From DASSJT01 sp963715025 (GTDB lineage Bacteria > Actinomycetota > Actinomycetes > Actinomycetales > Dermatophilaceae), in the NCBI GenBank assembly GCA_963715025.1, contig CAVQQQ010000009.1, forward strand, positions 124,001-188,000: 64,000 bases of DNA. The letters are read 5' to 3'. The translations under genes were made by a program, and so were the position numbers. The notes under the pieces were generated by a model. It made no database searches and was not told the origin of the DNA. It was given only the letters and a program-made list of their open reading frames with translations. Numbering within the stretch: position 1 is the stretch's first letter; each line of letters opens with the position of its first letter. Shown one piece after another: positions 1 to 8,983 of this stretch.

Positions 1-2654
1 GCCGCCTTGTAGGCGTACTGCGCAGCGGGGATGGTCGTCGTGAGACGCCAGATCTTGTCGTTGCCACCGAGGCTCATTTGCGCCTGCGGGCAGTCCGGCT
101 GCCAGTCGCCCGGGCAGCCCATCTCGGAGTTGAGATCTCCCGGCACGCTGACGTTGTCCGGCTGCACGACCGGCCCCACACCGCCGCCACCGCCGCTGGC
201 CTGCGCGTCGCCGACCACGCCGTACGACGATGTCGCCGAGACGTTTCCGCTGCTGTCCTTGAGGATCGCGCGGTACTCCAGGAGCGTGCCCTTGGCCATC
301 CCGGACACGTCCTGGAAGACCCGGTAGGGGGCCGCGTCGTCGGTGCCGATGGTCTGCCAGGCCGTGGTGCCGACCGGGCGGTAGAGGAACGTCGCCTGGG
401 CGAAGGTGTTCTCCGTCGTGGCGGCGCTGATCTCCGCACGCCCACCGACGACGGCACCTGGCTCCGGCGAGGTCAGATACACGGGCGGCGCCGTCTTCCG
501 CTTGGCGAAGCGGGACTCGGCCTTGAAGACCTGCACCGACAGGCCCGGCACCGTCACCGTCACCCGCGAGTCCTTGCCGGACTTCACCTGACCTGCTCCG
601 CCGTAGACCGGCAGGAAGTTCTCGAGCGCGCTGAAGGTGTTGAACGTCGCCGTCTTGCTGCCAGCAGCGTTGTTGGCCACAACCAGGTACTCGATCCCCG
701 TCGACCGGTCGACCCGGGAGAACGCGTAGATGCCCGCGCCGTCGCTGGCGTAGCGGTGGACCTGCGCACCGTCGGCCAGCGCTGGGTTGGCGGCGCGCAC
801 TGCGGCCAGATCCTTCAGCTGGGTGTAGAGCGGCACGTTCTGGTCGTACCGGTCTCGCGAGCCGGACGTGCCGCCGAGAACCGGCTCGTCGGCATACTGC
901 TGCGTCTTCGTCGCGAACATGTCCTCGCGCGCGTCCTGGTCGCCGCCGGCCCCGATGAACCCCTGCTCGTCGCCGTAGTAGACGACGGGCTGCCCGCGGG
1001 TGAGGTACATGAGCGAGTTGGCCAGCTGGGTGCGGGCCATCAGGTCGTCGCCGGTGTGCCCCGCCTTGGACAGCATCATCGCCATGCGGCCCATGTCGTG
1101 GTTGCCAACGAAGGTCGGCGTCTCGTAGACGTTGGAGTCGGTGTCGGTGTACCAGTCGTCACCGGCGAACAGGTCGCGGAGCCCCGTGGTCGGCTTGCCG
1201 TTGGCGAAGTCGAGGGCCGCGGCCTGGAAGCCGAAGTCGAGCGTCGCCGGCAGCTTCGCCTTGGTGGAGTAGAGGCTCATGAAGTCAGGCCTGGCGTCGT
1301 AGACCTCGCCGAACATGAAGAAGTCCTTCTTGCCGATCGCCTGCGCCTCGTCCAGTATGGCCGGGCTGAACCTCTGCCAGAACTCCATGTTGACGTGCTT
1401 GACCGTGTCGATCCGGAAGCCGTCGACGCCGAAGTCGACCCACGCCTTGTAGATGCCCTCCATCCCCTGCTCCACGTCGAGCTGCTCGGTGAAAAGGTCG
1501 TCGAGGCCTACGAAGTCGCCGTACTCCGCGCTCTCGCCGGCGAAGGTGGAGTCGCCTCGGTTGTGGTAGTTGGTCGGCTCGTTCAGCCACGCCGGGACCT
1601 TGACGGTCTTGTCGGCATCGGTGTTGAAGATCGGCGTGTACGGGAAGGACGTCGCCGGGTCCATGGCCGGGAAGTTCGGCTTCTCGGCGTAGTCCTTGTC
1701 GTCGAAGACGGTCCCGTCAGCCGTCTTGTACGGGTAGTCCGTCTTGTTGCGGTAGGTGTACTGGCCCTCGGCGTAGTTGATGACGTCAGCCGTGTGGTTC
1801 GTGATGATGTCGAAGAAGACCTTCATGCCCTTCCCGTGCGCGGCGGCGATGAGGGTCTTCAGGTCGGTGTTCGTGCCCAGGTGCGGGTCGACCTGGGTGA
1901 AGTCGGTGATCCAGTAGCCGTGGTAGCCGGCACTGACGTTGTCGCCGGTGCCCTGGACGGGGCGGTTCTTGAAGGACGGCGTGAGCCAGATCGCTGTGGT
2001 GCCAAGGCCTTTGATGTAGTCCAGCTTGCTGATGACGCCCTTGAGGTCGCCGCCGTGGTAGAAGCCCTTGGCGGTCGGGTCGAAGCCGGTGTCCAGTCGG
2101 CCGCCCGTGAGTCCGCCCTGGTCGTTGCCGGTGTCACCGTTGGCGAAGCGGTCGGCCATCAGGAAGTAGAAACGCTCGCGGGTGAGGCCGTTGCGCAGGG
2201 AGTCGCCGGCCAGCTGCTTGTCGGCGTCGGTCGCCGGCCCGGGGAGGTCGAGAGGTGCGATGCCGATCTTGTGGCTCATATCGTCGTAGGAGAAGCGGAG
2301 CTTGGCGGGTCCATGCAAGACCAGCGGAACGTTGGCGCCGTTCTTGACGCCGTCGGCGCCGTAGTTCTCGTCCCAGCTGTGGTTGATGGCTACCTTGAGC
2401 TCGTAGCTTCCGGCCGGGACGTCGAAGTCCTTCGTGTATGCCGTGGTGTCGCCGATGCGATCCAGATCAGTGGTCGTGCAGGCGGGGTCCCAGTCCCCGG
2501 GACAGCCGAGCTCGCTCTGGAGGGAGCCGACCAGGGTGGCGGTCCGCGGCTCAGCCGCGGCGGCTGGGCCCGAGAGGGGGACGACCGCCGACGCGAGGAC
2601 TACCGAGGCAGTGGCCAGAACGGCATACAGGCGGGGGTATTTGGACCGGTTCAT
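1..2654 (-). CDS. Secreted pullulanase-type GH13 glycoside hydrolase (partial, C-terminus outside window)
   Basis: Extracellular enzyme of the alpha-amylase clan, predicted to cut alpha-1,6 or alpha-1,4 links in starch, glycogen or pullulan. The reading frame is open to position 1, so at least 884 residues are present and the end is missing. A signal peptide (hydrophobic residues 9-30, likely cut after AAAA near residue 34) is followed by an X25-type starch-binding module with ELGCPGDWDPAC and SWDENYG. The GH13 barrel shows VFFDIITNH, GFRIDTVKH (nucleophile Asp near 415), FMFGEVYDA (acid Glu near 449) and FVGNHDMGR (Asp near 519). A second X25 module (EMGCPGDWQPDC) is cut by the window edge. 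The ATG has an AGGAG box 10-14 bases upstream. The two X25 modules suggest pullulanase rather than plain amylase; this is family inference. A MalR-like operator lies upstream. Confidence 0.88.
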   Translation of the reverse strand, partial: MNRSKYPRLYAVLATASVVLASAVVPLSGPAAAAEPRTATLVGSLQSELGCPGDWDPACTTTDLDRIGDTTAYTKDFDVPAGSYELKVAINHSWDENYGADGVKNGANVPLVLHGPAKLRFSYDDMSHKIGIAPLDLPGPATDADKQLAGDSLRNGLTRERFYFLMADRFANGDTGNDQGGLTGGRLDTGFDPTAKGFYHGGDLKGVISKLDYIKGLGTTAIWLTPSFKNRPVQGTGDNVSAGYHGYWITDFTQVDPHLGTNTDLKTLIAAAHGKGMKVFFDIITNHTADVINYAEGQYTYRNKTDYPYKTADGTVFDDKDYAEKPNFPAMDPATSFPYTPIFNTDADKTVKVPAWLNEPTNYHNRGDSTFAGESAEYGDFVGLDDLFTEQLDVEQGMEGIYKAWVDFGVDGFRIDTVKHVNMEFWQRFSPAILDEAQAIGKKDFFMFGEVYDARPDFMSLYSTKAKLPATLDFGFQAAALDFANGKPTTGLRDLFAGDDWYTDTDSNVYETPTFVGNHDMGRMAMMLSKAGHTGDDLMARTQLANSLMYLTRGQPVVYYGDEQGFIGAGGDQDAREDMFATKTQQYADEPVLGGTSGSRDRYDQNVPLYTQLKDLAAVRAANPALADGAQVHRYASDGAGIYAFSRVDRSTGIEYLVVANNAAGSKTATFNTFSALENFLPVYGGAGQVKSGKDSRVTVTVPGLSVQVFKAESRFAKRKTAPPVYLTSPEPGAVVGGRAEISAATTENTFAQATFLYRPVGTTAWQTIGTDDAAPYRVFQDVSGMAKGTLLEYRAILKDSSGNVSATSSYGVVGDAQASGGGGGVGPVVQPDNVSVPGDLNSEMGCPGDWQPDCPQAQMSLGGNDKIWRLTTTIPAAQYAYKA

Positions 2655-2736
2655 GGCCACCACAGCTCCTTTGCTGATACCTGACAGCCGACGATAGATG
2701 CGAAACCGGGCTTGCACCACCGGAGGCTGGAAGTTG

Positions 2737-2752
2737 CTGCAACTTCTTGCAG
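2737..2752. promoter_or_regulatory. LacI/MalR-type operator upstream of the pullulanase gene
   Basis: Perfect inverted repeat CTGCAA-CTTC-TTGCAG, 83 bases upstream of the GH13 start codon. LacI-family maltose regulators of actinobacteria bind TTGCA-type half-sites with this spacing, so repression lifted by maltodextrin is likely. The regulator itself is not in the window. Confidence 0.6.
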
Positions 2753-2846
2753 TCAGGCGCCACTGGGCCGCAGCCGCGCCGGGCCGGGCCGGGCCGAAGC
2801 GGGCCCGTGGGCCCGGCAGCCCGGCATACGGCTGGCCGTTCCGTCG

Positions 2847-4529
2847 TCACCGGGCCCGGTGCACGCGCCCCTCGTCCCACACCGGCTCGTCGGACTCGAT
2901 GACCTGGCCATCGGCGCGGAACACCGCGAACCGGTCGAAGCTCCTGGCGAACCAGCGATCGTGCGTCACCGCGATCACGGTCCCCGCGAAGGCGTCGAGA
3001 GCCTCCTCCAGGGCCTCGGCCGAGTGCAGGTCGAGGTTGTCCGTCGGCTCGTCGAGGAGAAGGAGCGTCGCTCCGCTGAGCTCGAGCAGCAGGATCTGGA
3101 ACCGCGCCTGCTGCCCCCCGGACAGCGACTCGAAGCCCTGCTCCGCGGAGCGGGCCAGGCCGTAGCGGTCGAGGGCGCGCGAGGCCGGCTCGCGCGGCAT
3201 ACCTTCGCGATGGTCGTCGCCACGGTGGAGGATCTGGAGCAGGGTTCGGCCGTGCAGCTCCGGCTGGTCATGGGTCTGCGCGAACCAGCCCGGGCGCACC
3301 CGAGATCCAAGGCGGGCTCGGCCGGTGTGCGCCACCAGTCCCGGCGCGACGTGCCCCACGGGGCGGTGCTCGGCGTCTGGGTCGCTGCCGCCAGCTGCGA
3401 GCAGCCGCAGGAAGTGCGACTTGCCCGAACCGTTGCTGCCGAGCACCGCGAGCCGCTCGCCGTACCAGACCTCGAGGTCGAACGGCTTCATCAGGCCGGT
3501 GAGCTCGAGGCCTTCGACGATCACCGCGCGCTTCGCGGTCCGGCCGCCGGTCAGTCGCATCTGCACGTTCTGCCTCAGCGGCAACGCCTCCGGCGGCCCG
3601 GCCTCCTCGAACTTCCGCAGGCGCGTCTTCGCCGCCTGGTAGCGCGAGGCCATGCCGTCGTTGTAGGCCGCCTTCTGCTTGTACATGAGCACCAGGGCGC
3701 GAAGCTTGGCATGCTCCTCGTCCCAGCGCCGGCGCAGCTCGTCCAGCCGGTCGAAGCGGTCCACCCGCGCCTGGTGGTACGTCGAGAAGCGGCCCGGGTG
3801 CACCCACAGCGTGCTGCCGGCCGCCCCAGGCTCGAGTGTGGCGACCCGCGTGGCGACCCGGTCGAGCAACTCGCGGTCGTGGCTGACGAAGAGCACCGTT
3901 TTGGGCGACTCGACGAGCTGATCCTCCAGCCAGCGCTTGGCTGGGACGTCGAGGTAGTTGTCGGGCTCGTCGAGCAGCAGTACCTCCTGCGGGCCCCGAA
4001 GCAGGGTCTCGAGCACCAGGCGCTTCTGCTCGCCGCCGGAGAGGGTCGTGACCCGGCGCCACTGGGCTCTCTCGAACGGCACGCCGAGCGCCGAGGTCGT
4101 GCACACGTCCCAGAGCGTCTCGTAGTCGTAGCCACCCGCGTCGGCCCAGTCGACCAGCGCCTGGGCGTAGTCGAGCTGGTCCTGCTCGGTGTCGCGCTCC
4201 ATCATCAGCAGCTCGGTGCGATCGACCTCCGCCGCAGCCCGTCGGACCGGCTCCGGGGCAACGGACACCAGGAGGTCCCGCACCGTGGAGTCGTCGCGGA
4301 TCTGCCCGATGAACTGGCGCATGACGCCCAGCCCGCCGGATCGGGTCACGGCTCCGTCGTATGCCGTGAGGTCGCCGGAGATGATGCGCGTCAGGGTTGT
4401 CTTGCCGGTGCCATTGGGCCCGATGAGGGCCATCTTGGCTCCCTCGCCCACCCGGAGGCTCACCTCGTGCAGCAGCGGCCTCCCGTCGGGGAGGCTGAAA
4501 CCGATGCCGTTGAGGTCGAGGTGGCCCAC
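2847..4529 (-). CDS. ABC-F family ATPase (ribosome-associated)
   Basis: 560-residue soluble protein with two ABC ATPase domains and no membrane segment, the layout of ABC-F proteins, which act at the ribosomal E site in translation control or antibiotic protection. Walker A of domain 1 is GPNGTGKT at residues 37-44, with signature LSGGEQKRL and Walker B LLLDEPDNYLD. Domain 2 has GSNGSGKS near residue 363, signature LSGGQQARF and LLLDEPTDNLDLH. A charged linker rich in Lys, Arg and Glu lies between them, as expected for the interdomain P-site tRNA-interaction region. Start is GTG at 4529 with a weak ribosome binding site. The gene is divergent from the cell-wall protein at 4721. Whether it is a housekeeping factor or a resistance determinant cannot be told from sequence alone. 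Confidence 0.88.
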   Translation of the reverse strand: MGHLDLNGIGFSLPDGRPLLHEVSLRVGEGAKMALIGPNGTGKTTLTRIISGDLTAYDGAVTRSGGLGVMRQFIGQIRDDSTVRDLLVSVAPEPVRRAAAEVDRTELLMMERDTEQDQLDYAQALVDWADAGGYDYETLWDVCTTSALGVPFERAQWRRVTTLSGGEQKRLVLETLLRGPQEVLLLDEPDNYLDVPAKRWLEDQLVESPKTVLFVSHDRELLDRVATRVATLEPGAAGSTLWVHPGRFSTYHQARVDRFDRLDELRRRWDEEHAKLRALVLMYKQKAAYNDGMASRYQAAKTRLRKFEEAGPPEALPLRQNVQMRLTGGRTAKRAVIVEGLELTGLMKPFDLEVWYGERLAVLGSNGSGKSHFLRLLAAGGSDPDAEHRPVGHVAPGLVAHTGRARLGSRVRPGWFAQTHDQPELHGRTLLQILHRGDDHREGMPREPASRALDRYGLARSAEQGFESLSGGQQARFQILLLELSGATLLLLDEPTDNLDLHSAEALEEALDAFAGTVIAVTHDRWFARSFDRFAVFRADGQVIESDEPVWDEGRVHRAR

Positions 4530-4720
4530 GGGGATCCATTGTGCGGGCGGTCGCTGCTCTCGCGCCTGTGGATTTCCGTCCCCAAACCGGGACCTTTGGC
4601 AATTTTGGGATTTCTGTCACCCGTGCCACAGTTTGTCCCTCATCGTGGAGATGGGTCTGGCAACGGACGTCGTGAGCAAGTAGGCCCAGGGGGGCCTCCA
4701 GGACAGGGTGGGAGAGAACG

Positions 4721-6808
4721 TTGATACGTGGGGGACGCTTGACACGCCGGCTTGCCCTGGCCGCGGCCGGGTTCGCGCTTCCTCTGGCCTTTGCGGCCGT
4801 GCCGGGGTCGGCGGCAGGGCTGGGCCTCGCCGCCACGCCCGCTGCCGCGTCACCGCCGGCCTCGACGAGCCCGACACCCGAGCTTCCCGAGGAGGCCGGC
4901 AGTGGCAGGTCCGGTCCCAGCAGCCGCCTGCTTGACTCGATGACGGCACCCACCAGCACCGACAGCTCGCTCACCAGCGGGGCCCAGCAGGCCCCGGCGG
5001 AGAACCGCTCGGTCGGGCCGCTCTATGGCATCGGCGGTTCGACGATCGTGTTGCCGCAGGCGCTTGACACCCTCGCCTCGATCACTGATCGCGCAGCGAG
5101 CCGGCTCGCCGGGGCGACGCGCTACGACACGGCCGCCGCTGTCTCTCGAGCGGGCTTCCCCGCCGGCTCGGCCACGGTCTTCGTCGCCACGGGTGAGAAC
5201 TTCCCCGACGGCCTCGCTGCCGGCGCGACAGGGGGAACCCTCCACGCGCCCGTGCTCCTCACCGCGCGCGATTCCCTTCCCTCGGGTACCAACACCGAGA
5301 TCCGGCGGCTCCTGCCGACGACGATCCGGGTCGTCGGGGGCACGGGGGTCATCACCGACCGCGTCGTCTCCCTGCTCAAGTCCGCAGTGCCGACGGCCTC
5401 CGTCGTGCGCATCGCGGGCGCCGACCGCTACGCCACGGCCGCTCTCCTCTCCGACCTCGTTCCCCGCCAGAACCAGGCTGCCTATGTCGCCACGGGCGCA
5501 AACTTCCCCGACGCGCTGAGCGCTGGTCCGGCGGCAGCCCACCGATCCGCGCCGCTCCTGCTGACCTCCGGCACGTCGCTGTCGGCGCCTGCACGGGAAC
5601 GTCTGGCTCAGCTCCGCCCGGCCGAGACAGTCATCGCCGGCGGGACCGACGTCGTGAGCAGCACCGTCGCCGCCCAGATCGCGTCGGCCACCGGAGGCCG
5701 CGTGGTGCGCGCTTCAGGTGCGGACCGCTACCAGACCGCAGCTGCTCTGTCGTCGGTCTTCTCGGGTCTGGCGCCGGTGGAGGTGCTCGCAACGGGACGC
5801 AACTTCCCCGACGCACTGGCGGCGGGAGCATTCGCCGGCACCAAGGGCGGGCCGCTGCTGCTGGATGCCCAGACCACGACGCCTCCGCGGGCCACGGTCG
5901 ACGCCGCGAGGCGCCTGTCCTGGTGGACGCCGACCAGCGGCAAGGTCATCCGCTACATCCCCGTGGTCCACCCCGACGACGAGATGGCCGCTCGTTCGGT
6001 GTTGGCGCCCCAGGACCAGCACCGCTACGACGTCTACATCCTGCTCACGCGTGGGGAGACGACCGGCTACTGCACGGGCGCCCCGATCAACAACCCGTGG
6101 AGGGACCTGGAATACATTCCCCAGCCGGAGCCCACCGGGGTGCAGCTGTCCGACCTGTGCAAGAAGCAGCGGCTCGACAGCTGGGCGACCTTCCTGGCCT
6201 CCGACCGCGCCAATGCCGGGGACGTGGGCAGCTACACCCGCCGCACCGGCCAGCCCGTGGTCTTCGACGGCCGCACCATTGCGACGCCGGTTCATCTCAA
6301 CGCCGACGGCGTCGAGGAGCCCGCCGACTACTTCGACGTGGCCGTCGGCCCCACCAGCGCGCGAGTCGTCTTCGACCTCGGAGTGGTCGAGCCCGACGAG
6401 GTGATCTGGGCCATCGAGAACGTCCGGACGCTCCGCGCGGGGCTGTTCCCGACCCAGCTCGAGGGTGACATCGTGGGCGCGGGCTACTACAACGCCACCA
6501 GCGTGGGCTCGATCGACACCCACCCCGACCACAAGGCGCTACACGACGTCCTAGGCCGTACCGACTTCCACCTTCCTGGTGGCCAGTTCGACACGGTGGG
6601 TCACACGGAGGCGGGTCGAGCGTTCGGTTCGTGGGTGCCCGACTACTGCCCGATGATGTGCCACCCTGCAGGACCGACGGGCTTCAACGACGGCATGGGC
6701 GACTTCCAGTACTCCTACGGCTGGCTCAGCAACGGCAAGTGGCCCGCCGGAACCCTGGATGTCAACGCCGGCTTCTCCCAGTACCAGTCCTTCACCAAGT
6801 GGTTCTGA
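4721..6808 (+). CDS. Secreted cell-wall-binding (CWB2 x3) PIG-L family deacetylase
   Basis: 695-residue exported protein. The N-terminus is a signal peptide (basic start, hydrophobic residues about 11-30, Ala-rich cleavage region). Three cell-wall-binding repeat 2 modules follow at about residues 125-400; each carries a G(A)DRY.TAA motif, a TG.NFPDALAAG motif and a GGT.V core. The rest is a PIG-L/LmbE domain: the zinc motif HPDDE lies near residues 417-421, and DTHPDHKALH further on supplies the second metal histidines. PIG-L enzymes remove acetyl groups from N-acetylglucosamine-type sugars, so a surface-anchored deacetylase acting on wall or exogenous glycans is plausible; the substrate is unknown. 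The TTG at 4721 was chosen because GGGAGAG precedes it by about 4 bases; the next in-frame TTG at 4739 is an alternative. Confidence 0.85.
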   Translation: MIRGGRLTRRLALAAAGFALPLAFAAVPGSAAGLGLAATPAAASPPASTSPTPELPEEAGSGRSGPSSRLLDSMTAPTSTDSSLTSGAQQAPAENRSVGPLYGIGGSTIVLPQALDTLASITDRAASRLAGATRYDTAAAVSRAGFPAGSATVFVATGENFPDGLAAGATGGTLHAPVLLTARDSLPSGTNTEIRRLLPTTIRVVGGTGVITDRVVSLLKSAVPTASVVRIAGADRYATAALLSDLVPRQNQAAYVATGANFPDALSAGPAAAHRSAPLLLTSGTSLSAPARERLAQLRPAETVIAGGTDVVSSTVAAQIASATGGRVVRASGADRYQTAAALSSVFSGLAPVEVLATGRNFPDALAAGAFAGTKGGPLLLDAQTTTPPRATVDAARRLSWWTPTSGKVIRYIPVVHPDDEMAARSVLAPQDQHRYDVYILLTRGETTGYCTGAPINNPWRDLEYIPQPEPTGVQLSDLCKKQRLDSWATFLASDRANAGDVGSYTRRTGQPVVFDGRTIATPVHLNADGVEEPADYFDVAVGPTSARVVFDLGVVEPDEVIWAIENVRTLRAGLFPTQLEGDIVGAGYYNATSVGSIDTHPDHKALHDVLGRTDFHLPGGQFDTVGHTEAGRAFGSWVPDYCPMMCHPAGPTGFNDGMGDFQYSYGWLSNGKWPAGTLDVNAGFSQYQSFTKWF

Positions 6809-6860
6809 CCGGGCGCGGCGCGAGCACACCGCTGTCCGACGCGACCGGCACACTGGGGGC

Positions 6861-7910
6861 ATGGCCAGCACCGCCCGGCCCTGGGTGCTCCACGTCGACC
6901 TCGACCAGTTCATCGCTGCGGTCGAGGTCCTGAGGCGCCCCGAGCTGGCAGGCCGCCCGGTGATCGTGGGGGCCCGGGGCGACCCCACCGAGCGGGGCGT
7001 GGTCTCCACCGCTTCCTACGAGGCGCGGACCTTCGGGGTCGGGTCGGGCATGCCGCTTCGCACCGCGGCTCGGAAGGTGCCCGATGCGGTCTTCCTGCCC
7101 GTCGACGCTGAGGAGTACAACGCAGTTTCGTCCGTGGTGATGGAAACACTGCGAGGCCTCGACGGCGCCGTGGTCGAGGTCCTCGGCTGGGACGAGGCAT
7201 TCGTCGGCGTCGAGACCGACCAGCCCGAACACTCTGCCCGCCGCATTCAGGCCGCGGTCCTCGAAGCGACCGGGCTGCACTGCTCCGTCGGCATCGGCGA
7301 CAACAAACTGCGCGCCAAGATCGCGACGGGTTTCGCCAAGCCCCAGGGGGTGTACCGGCTGACCGAAGACACGTGGTTCGAGGTGATGGGCAATCGCCCC
7401 ACGGAGGCACTCTGGGGGGTCGGCGCCAAGACCAGCCGCAAGCTTGCGGCGCTGGGCATCACGACGGTGCGCGAGCTGGCCGAAGCCAGCGCTCGCGACC
7501 TCGCCGACCGGCTCGGTCCGACGATGGGTCCGTACTTCCGGCGCCTCGGGCGCGGTGCCGGCAGTGCGGTCGTCAGCTCGGAGCCCTGGGTGGCACGCGG
7601 CCATGGCCGCGAAACGACCTTCCAGGCCAACCTCACCGACTGGGGCCAGGTCACCGAGGAGGTGCGCCGCCTGGCCGCTCGGGTGGCCGAGGACGTCGCG
7701 GCTGAGCGTCGGCCCGCCATCCGCGTGGGGCTCAAGGTCCGCTATGCCCCCTTCGAGACTCACACCACCAGTCGGGCGCTCGACGCCCCCACGTTCGACG
7801 CCCACACCATTGCCGATGCCGCGGCCGCGCTCGTCTCCCGCTTCGACCACAGCCGCGCCGTCCGGCTCATCGGCGTGCGCGCCGAGATGGCCGAGCCGAC
7901 GCCCTCGTGA
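6861..7910 (+). CDS. DinB2-like Y-family DNA polymerase (Pol IV family)
   Basis: 349-residue translesion polymerase. The catalytic core is visible: HVDLDQF with metal ligand Asp13, SYEAR and GMPLRTA in the fingers/palm, and GWDEAF with Asp111-Glu112. A helix-hairpin-helix region (WGVGAKTSRKLAALGI) and a little-finger domain follow. Two points set it apart. The GWDEAF form replaces the usual SIDEAYLD, as in mycobacterial DinB2. The steric-gate position, two residues after the second catalytic-motif Asp-Gln, is Ile18 rather than Phe or Tyr. In DinB2 an aliphatic residue here allows ribonucleotide incorporation. I see no C-terminal beta-clamp motif. ATG 6861 was chosen because the protein begins just before the conserved core; an upstream in-frame extension to 6759 overlaps the preceding gene. 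Confidence 0.9.
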   Translation: MASTARPWVLHVDLDQFIAAVEVLRRPELAGRPVIVGARGDPTERGVVSTASYEARTFGVGSGMPLRTAARKVPDAVFLPVDAEEYNAVSSVVMETLRGLDGAVVEVLGWDEAFVGVETDQPEHSARRIQAAVLEATGLHCSVGIGDNKLRAKIATGFAKPQGVYRLTEDTWFEVMGNRPTEALWGVGAKTSRKLAALGITTVRELAEASARDLADRLGPTMGPYFRRLGRGAGSAVVSSEPWVARGHGRETTFQANLTDWGQVTEEVRRLAARVAEDVAAERRPAIRVGLKVRYAPFETHTTSRALDAPTFDAHTIADAAAALVSRFDHSRAVRLIGVRAEMAEPTPS

Positions 7911-8849
7911 CTACCCCGCCTGCTCCTCCACAGCGCGCGTAGCCCGGGCCTGCTCGACCCGCGACGACAGCTCCGCCTCGGGCGGATAGGTAACCTCCTC
8001 GAGGGAGAGGCCATGCGCCGGCATCACGGTCACCCGCGGGTCCCGCACCCGGGCCCGCATGACCTCCAGGGGCCACACCACGGCATACCGCCCCTCCCCC
8101 ACGGGAACCGCTGCGCCCACTAGGGCGCGAACCATGCTGTGGCAGAACGCATCGGCGACCACCGTGGCCTCCAGAACGCCATCGTCGGCCCGTCGCCAGG
8201 TGTACTCGAGCAGCGTGCGGATGGTCGTGGCCCCCTTGCGGCGCTTGCAGAAGGCAGCGAAGTCGCCGAGCCCGACCAGCTGCCCGGCCGCTGCGTCCAT
8301 GGCAGCGACGTCCAGCTCCCGCTTGGACACGACGGTCTCCCGGCGCCGCAGCGGGTCAAGGGCCGAGGGATCGTCGCACAGCCGGTAGAGATAGCGGCGC
8401 CTCGTGGCGGCAAAGCGGGCGTCGAAGCCGTCCGGTGCCTGGCTCGCCCGGTGCACCACAACGTCAGGCGGCAGTATGCCGTTCAGCCGGGTCACGCTGG
8501 CGGCCTCCGGAGAGCGGTCGGAGCGCCCAGGCACACCGACCCACGCCGCTTCCGGGAGGTCGGCGTGGACGACCTGGCCGCGCGCATGGACGCCGGCGTC
8601 GGTGCGTCCGGCCACGGTGAGCTGCACCGGGTCCGGGAGGCGCAGGATCGTGGCAAGGGCGCTCGACAGCACTCCCTCGACCGTGCGCCGTCCCGGCTGG
8701 GCCGCCCACCCGGAGAACTCGGTGCCGTCATAGGCGAGGTCGAGGCGCACCCGGACCTGCTGCGTGGCATGCCCCTGACCGGCCGCGGCCCCCGCCGCGT
8801 CCCGCTCCGCGTCGCACTCCGCGTGGCGCTCCGCCTCGCCCTCCGCCAT
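7911..8849 (-). CDS. truA: tRNA pseudouridine(38-40) synthase TruA
   Basis: Converts uridines 38-40 of the tRNA anticodon arm to pseudouridine. The N-terminal half shows LDLAYDGTEFSGWAAQPG and the catalytic motif AGRTDAGVHA with the nucleophilic Asp. The C-terminal half shows FAAFCKRR and a CHSMVRALVGA segment, both typical of TruA. ATG 8849 gives 312 residues, with a low-complexity Glu/Arg/Ala stretch before the core; an internal GTG just before RVRLDLAYDG is an alternative start, and neither has a strong ribosome binding site. In many actinobacteria truA follows rplQ directly; here an opposite-strand MFS gene lies between them. Two copies of the CGGCATAC word fall inside the gene, at 8081 and 8474. 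Confidence 0.93.
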   Translation of the reverse strand: MAEGEAERHAECDAERDAAGAAAGQGHATQQVRVRLDLAYDGTEFSGWAAQPGRRTVEGVLSSALATILRLPDPVQLTVAGRTDAGVHARGQVVHADLPEAAWVGVPGRSDRSPEAASVTRLNGILPPDVVVHRASQAPDGFDARFAATRRRYLYRLCDDPSALDPLRRRETVVSKRELDVAAMDAAAGQLVGLGDFAAFCKRRKGATTIRTLLEYTWRRADDGVLEATVVADAFCHSMVRALVGAAVPVGEGRYAVVWPLEVMRARVRDPRVTVMPAHGLSLEEVTYPPEAELSSRVEQARATRAVEEQAG

Positions 8850-8983
8850 GGCGGCCAGCGTACTGGGAGGCCCGTGTCTCGACGCCTGGCTGCCGGCTCC
8901 GCGCACCCCAGCAGCCGCCCATGGCCGGAGGGCTCTCGTCGTAGCCTGCAGGTGCCGCCCTCGCCACGCGCTGACGTGGGAGA

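Noticed and set aside
78..2684. 868-residue plus-strand frame
   Set aside because: Antisense shadow of the minus-strand GH13 gene, whose domains and catalytic motifs are clear; the plus-strand product is Val/Arg/Gly-rich without a family.
4530..4720. Possible c-di-AMP riboswitch before the cell-wall protein
   Set aside because: None of the conserved riboswitch blocks I remember could be found.
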